Positions 23,877-27,239 of a stretch of 27,239 nt of DNA are shown here, in pieces (positions within the stretch are counted from its first letter, which is position 1; each line of letters opens with the position of its first letter). The position numbers and the translations under genes are program-made. The notes beneath the pieces are model-generated. The model saw only the letters and a list, made by a program, of their open reading frames with translations, ran no database searches and was not told the DNA's origin. Source of the DNA: a virus; IMG/VR virus record IMGVR_UViG_3300025436_000108, positions 1 through 27,239 of that record; one strand, given 5' to 3'.

Positions 23877-24137
23877 TCAGACTCCAAGCACGCTTTTTCT
23901 TACCCGGCGCAAGTCGCGGTTGAAAAGGCGCGCCACTTCCCATCTTCGCATGTGCATCCGGGTGAGCATGATGCGTTGCACTTCCTTGCGGGCCTCGTCG
24001 GCCGCCAGATGGCGCACGTGGGCGGTGATGAGAATTGGCGCGATGTGGTATTTTTGGGCGGTCTTGTAAACCAGGTTGCAGCACCGTCTTTCCATATCCG
24101 GTGTCATTTTCAATCGAGTGACCCAAGGCATGGACAT
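23877..24137 (-). CDS. small minus-strand protein with DnaA domain IV-like C-terminus
   Basis: An 86-residue basic protein convergent with the preceding gene (1-base gap) and opposite to all late genes. The C-terminal part (ITAHVRHLAADEARKEVQRI ... RRWEVARLFNRDLRRVRKSV) resembles the DNA-binding helix arrangement of DnaA domain IV and related short phage HTH proteins, with R/W-E-V-A-x-L-F-x-R-D in the place of the I-G-x-x-F-x-x-R-D helix. No ATPase domain is present. Start is uncertain: ATG at 24137 or 24131, or TTG at 24167. The homology is a weak impression. Confidence 0.5.
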   Translation of the reverse strand: MSMPWVTRLKMTPDMERRCCNLVYKTAQKYHIAPILITAHVRHLAADEARKEVQRIMLTRMHMRRWEVARLFNRDLRRVRKSVLGV

Positions 24138-24174
24138 CCAGTTATGATGTTTCGGACTTCCTGACAAGTTTTTC

Positions 24175-24184
24175 TGCGCCCGTT
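24175..24184 (+). promoter_or_regulatory. TGCGCCCGTT element, copy 5
   Basis: Fifth exact copy, extended TCTGCGCCCGTTACGC, 44 bases before ATG 24219. The constant spacing is why 24219 is preferred over 24207 for the portal start. Confidence 0.65.
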
Positions 24185-24218
24185 ACGCGGATTCCGATTC
24201 CGGGTCATGATGCCGCCC

Positions 24219-26312
24219 ATGAGCATCATCATTGACCCCGATCCCAACCCGCAGGACGTGGCGAAAAAGCAGCCCGTGAACATGACCCGGCTGGATAGTC
24301 CGCTGGCGAGGGAGTTGAGCGATGCTGATGTTGCCTGGCTCATGAACCATGTCACTTCCCGCTGGTCGTTCCTGCATGGTGCCATGGGTCCGTGGCGGGC
24401 CAAGATGGCCAAGTGGGAACGCATGGCGGAAGACAACTACGAGGACCGGGTGGGCGCCAAGGACGCGGTAAACGCGTCGAGCGTGAGCGACATCTTCACC
24501 GACCAGAACGACACGCTCGGCACCGTGGCCGGGTTCTTCGATTTCCACGTGGCCCAGGCCAAGGATGACATTTTCGGCACGCGGCCATGGTTGGCGGCCA
24601 CTCCCGAGGGCCGGGACGATAACGAACTCGCGGATGTGATGAGCAAACATTCGCAGTGGAAGTTCAACCAAAGCGACATCGAGCCAGCATTGAAGGACGC
24701 CATCAAAATCAGTTCATGGGGCGGCACTGCGTTTGTGAAAGTGCGCTGGCATGACGAGGTGGACACGTTCAAGCGCAGAGTGCCGGTGGCGGTGGATGTG
24801 AAGACCGGGGAGCCGTTCACGACGGGTCCCGCACGGGACTTCGTGAAGACCGCCAAAGAGTTGCAGGCCATGGGCATCAGCGACGAGCAAAAGACATGGG
24901 AAAATCGGGTGATAGAGGAAACCCAATCGATCTACGCCAACGTGACGGCCGCCTGCGTGGATTACAAGGACATCGCATTTGAGACCACTGCCAAGGAACT
25001 GGATTTGATCTACACTGACGTGTATTGCCGGTTCCGCATGGGGCTCCTGGATGTGATGCAGACCTACGGCATTCCGATGGAGCGCAAGCGCGAGTTGATG
25101 GGTGCCATGTACGGATACTCGGAAGAGGCACGCGCCCACCGGGCGGAAACCAATGCCAGCTTGGAAGGCATCAACATGGAGGAAAACGCCAACCCGCAGG
25201 TGACGTTGGTGGAAGGATACCTTCGGTGCGACCCGCGCGGAACGGGCAAGCTCTCGCGCATTCATGTGATTTTCGCGCCCGACATGAACATCCTGTTTGC
25301 GGTGGACTACCTGGGAGTCATTACTCCGGGCGCATTGATGGCGGTGTTTCCCGTGCGCATCGACAAGATTCCGAACCGTGTGTTTGGCCGGGGATATTTC
25401 GAGAAATACGAGAACCCGAACAACGCGATTGACCGGCAATACAACTGCGTTACCTACCGCAACCGCACCGGCGCGCACGTCCATACCGCGTTCCAGCCGG
25501 AAGCGCTCAAGGATGGCGGCGAGGGGCGGGAAATTTTGCTGGATTCCACGGTGCCATACGTGCTGGCACCGGACAAGACCATCGACGATCTGATCGGCTT
25601 CAAGGTTGCTCCCGAGAACAACAACACGTCCGTCACGTTGCTCAACCAGACATTGCAGATGATCCAGATGCGTTCGGGCATCACCAGCGCGGCGCAGGGC
25701 GAGTTGAAAGGCGTGCCGTCTTCGAACACCGCCACCGGCACGCGCGACCTGCAAAGCCGCGGAGCGACAATCATCAAGGACCCTATCAGCCAACAGATTT
25801 CCGACATCCGCGACATCGTGGATTACGCGGTCCATGTGCTCTATGCCAACCAGGACAAGGATGAAACATTCACATGGTCGGACGGGCGGGAATCCAAGCT
25901 GCTCACCATCGAGGCCAGCAAGGTGCTGGGTCTTCGATCCCATGTCACGCTGACCTTGGTGCAGGCGCAGAACCAGGCGAAGTTGCAAAGCGCCATGACG
26001 GCTATCGACGTGGTGACGAAATACATCCTTGTGCCCGAGGTGGACAAGATGGCGGCACGCTCGGCCTTCGTGCAGGCGCTCGCCGCGGTAGGCTTCAACA
26101 ACGCGGATGACATCATCCGCAAGGCCGCCGTCACGCCCGAGGCCATCCTTGCCCTGTGCCCGCCGGAAATGGCGCCAGCGGTGCAGGCGGCGTTCGTGCA
26201 GGCGGGCATCATGGCCCCGCCAGCAAGCCCCCAGGAAACCCCGCAGGAAGTCCCTGGGGCACCATCACCGACCCCAAACCCTGCGCCCGTTACGAACCCT
26301 GCGGAAATGTGA
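24219..26312 (+). CDS. portal protein (P22-like)
   Basis: A 697-residue portal protein, the dodecameric ring at one capsid vertex through which DNA enters and leaves, acting with the terminase. Supporting features are the Trp-rich N-terminus with KMAKWERMAEDNYEDRVGAKD, the central WGGTAFVKVRW, VTLVEGYLRCD, GRGYFEKYENPNNAIDRQYNCVT and MRSGITSAAQGE segments seen in large portal families, and a Pro-rich C-terminal tail. Its length is close to the P22 portal. Starts at 24207, 24210 and 24219 are in frame; 24219 gives the 44-base distance to the upstream element. It is unusual that 14 kb of polyvalent gene separates it from the terminase genes. Confidence 0.85.
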   Translation: MSIIIDPDPNPQDVAKKQPVNMTRLDSPLARELSDADVAWLMNHVTSRWSFLHGAMGPWRAKMAKWERMAEDNYEDRVGAKDAVNASSVSDIFTDQNDTLGTVAGFFDFHVAQAKDDIFGTRPWLAATPEGRDDNELADVMSKHSQWKFNQSDIEPALKDAIKISSWGGTAFVKVRWHDEVDTFKRRVPVAVDVKTGEPFTTGPARDFVKTAKELQAMGISDEQKTWENRVIEETQSIYANVTAACVDYKDIAFETTAKELDLIYTDVYCRFRMGLLDVMQTYGIPMERKRELMGAMYGYSEEARAHRAETNASLEGINMEENANPQVTLVEGYLRCDPRGTGKLSRIHVIFAPDMNILFAVDYLGVITPGALMAVFPVRIDKIPNRVFGRGYFEKYENPNNAIDRQYNCVTYRNRTGAHVHTAFQPEALKDGGEGREILLDSTVPYVLAPDKTIDDLIGFKVAPENNNTSVTLLNQTLQMIQMRSGITSAAQGELKGVPSSNTATGTRDLQSRGATIIKDPISQQISDIRDIVDYAVHVLYANQDKDETFTWSDGRESKLLTIEASKVLGLRSHVTLTLVQAQNQAKLQSAMTAIDVVTKYILVPEVDKMAARSAFVQALAAVGFNNADDIIRKAAVTPEAILALCPPEMAPAVQAAFVQAGIMAPPASPQETPQEVPGAPSPTPNPAPVTNPAEM
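26282..26291 (+). promoter_or_regulatory. TGCGCCCGTT element, copy 6
   Basis: Sixth exact copy, embedded in the codons for the C-terminal tail of the portal gene. It lies 43 bases before the ATG at 26325. That it is kept at this distance even inside coding sequence argues for function. Confidence 0.65.
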
Positions 26313-26324
26313 TAATTCCCATCC

Positions 26325-27239
26325 ATGTCCAAGCCATCCAACTTTCAAGACGTTCCCAATCCTCATTCATCCGTGGCCGGCCAGAGCCTGACGGAAACCA
26401 GCGGGCCTAACTCGCCGGTCAAGATGGCCGCCAAGTTCCTGCCCAAAGGCGCGAAGTCGGACACCCCGCTGGCAACGCTGGCACGGATTGGCATACGGCT
26501 GCTGGACCGGGTGACGGGCAAGGGATACTCGGCGGATGAACTCGGCGCGTTGTTGGTCCCCGCCGCGACGGTCATGGCATCGGCCCCGGTAAATGCCGCG
26601 CGGGCGACAGGCACGTTGACGGTTTCCACGGGTGCGCTGACCGCTGGCAATACGGTGACCATCAACGGAGTGGTGTTTACCGCAGTGGCGGAAGACGCCA
26701 CGCCCACCGGCAACCAATTCAAGATCGGCACCGATTACACCACCGCAGCCGCGAATTTGCTGGCGGCGATCCAAGCGCGCACTGGCTATGGTGGCACGGT
26801 TTTCCCGGTCACCGCGAGCAGTGCAGCCGGGGCAAGCAACGTGGTAATCACCGTGGCCTCGATCTATTACACCACGGCGGGAAATTCCGTGGGATTCATC
26901 AAGACCGCCGCCAACATCGCCATTTCTGTCGGCGGCACACTGACCGGAGGCACCGAGGGCACTCCCGCCACATGCCTTGGCAACCGGGTTTTTGTCGGCT
27001 CCTCGCCGGGTTCCTACGCCGCATACGAATGCGAGCGGGTGAGCCCGGTTATTTGGGCGGTAAGCGAGGTGAACAATGCCACGGTGATTGCTGCGCTTGG
27101 ATTCACACCTGGCACCGCCGCTACCAAGGACACAGGCACCGGCGCGGGGCAAGTGCCGGTCACGGGTGACTACATGCCCGCCGACGGTGCGCCCTACACC
27201 ACCGGATTAACAGCCGTGACGGGCAACCCCGCGCTGGAC
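26325..27239 (+). CDS. probable tail or fibre structural protein, 3' end outside window
   Basis: Open from ATG 26325 to the window end (305 codons with no stop), so the gene is truncated here. After a 90-residue N-terminus (GKGYSADELGALLVPAA) comes a beta-rich section (about 89-240) built of Gly/Thr/Val strands (TGTLTVSTGALTAGNTVTI and GVVFTAVAED) like phage tail adaptor and fibre modules. Around 256-280 is an ALGFTPGTAATKDTGTGAGQ stretch of the type repeated in tail fibres. No catalytic motif is seen. It follows the portal directly, with its own TGCGCCCGTT element, so it belongs to the virion module. Confidence 0.65.
   Translation, partial: MSKPSNFQDVPNPHSSVAGQSLTETSGPNSPVKMAAKFLPKGAKSDTPLATLARIGIRLLDRVTGKGYSADELGALLVPAATVMASAPVNAARATGTLTVSTGALTAGNTVTINGVVFTAVAEDATPTGNQFKIGTDYTTAAANLLAAIQARTGYGGTVFPVTASSAAGASNVVITVASIYYTTAGNSVGFIKTAANIAISVGGTLTGGTEGTPATCLGNRVFVGSSPGSYAAYECERVSPVIWAVSEVNNATVIAALGFTPGTAATKDTGTGAGQVPVTGDYMPADGAPYTTGLTAVTGNPALD

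Noticed and set aside
24714-25988. 424-codon antisense ORF opposite the portal gene
   Set aside because: Rich in His and Arg as expected from reverse reading of a GC-rich gene; no domain features.
1-27239. tRNA genes, CRISPR arrays and insertion sequences
   Set aside because: No cloverleaf, regularly spaced repeats, transposase or terminal inverted repeats were recognised; an automated scan was not possible.

Overview
The window is a piece of a tailed double-stranded DNA phage, either a prophage or a temperate phage genome. A small-gene early or accessory region with a tyrosine recombinase lies on the left and a packaging and virion block on the right. Identity rests on a small terminase subunit, a large terminase with ATPase and nuclease motifs, a large portal protein, two probable virion proteins and one 4,715-residue multidomain 'polyvalent' protein. 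Genes are GC-rich. Most starts lack a Shine-Dalgarno sequence and many neighbouring genes overlap as ATGA. That fits a host using SD-independent initiation (Verrucomicrobiota or Bacteroidota-like lineages are possible), but the host cannot be fixed from this sequence alone. No tRNA, rRNA, CRISPR array or insertion sequence was seen.

Layout. 1-960: a C5 cytosine methyltransferase whose reading frame also carries a second, alternate-frame ORF that looks like a real protein family. 1011-1625: a minus-strand cassette of two small genes with its own sigma70-like promoter and hairpin terminator. 1683-2334: a zinc-finger protein and a small unknown. 2378-3349: a recombinase closely resembling integron integrases. 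3354-4775: four small genes in an overlapping chain, with SWIM-type, Myb/SANT-like and zinc-ribbon features. 4857-8149: terminase small and large subunits. The large subunit is interrupted in its nuclease active site by a 282-residue intein, and a homing-type HNH nuclease is encoded inside that intein in a different frame. 8332-9105: probable virion protein. 9276-23423: giant polyvalent protein. 23420-24137: three small genes, one on the minus strand. 24219-26312: portal. 26325 to the window end: the start of a probable tail or fibre-like protein.

Two themes stand out. First, there are two independent cases of alternate-frame dual coding: an HNH nuclease nested in the intein, and a second family nested in the methyltransferase. 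Second, an exact 10-base element, TGCGCCCGTT, occurs six times on the plus strand. In five cases it sits 43-45 bases before the start codon of a virion-region gene, and in the sixth it is upstream of the small terminase. It is probably a phage promoter or other expression signal.

How the parts fit: the methyltransferase probably protects phage DNA. The IntI-like recombinase would integrate or excise it. The terminase loads DNA through the portal. The giant protein, with pyrophosphatase-like, JAB/RadC-like, phosphoribosyltransferase-like and zincin-like domains plus hydrophobic segments, is probably packaged and delivered with the DNA to act early in the infected cell. The major capsid gene and lysis and replication modules are not recognised here and may lie outside the window.
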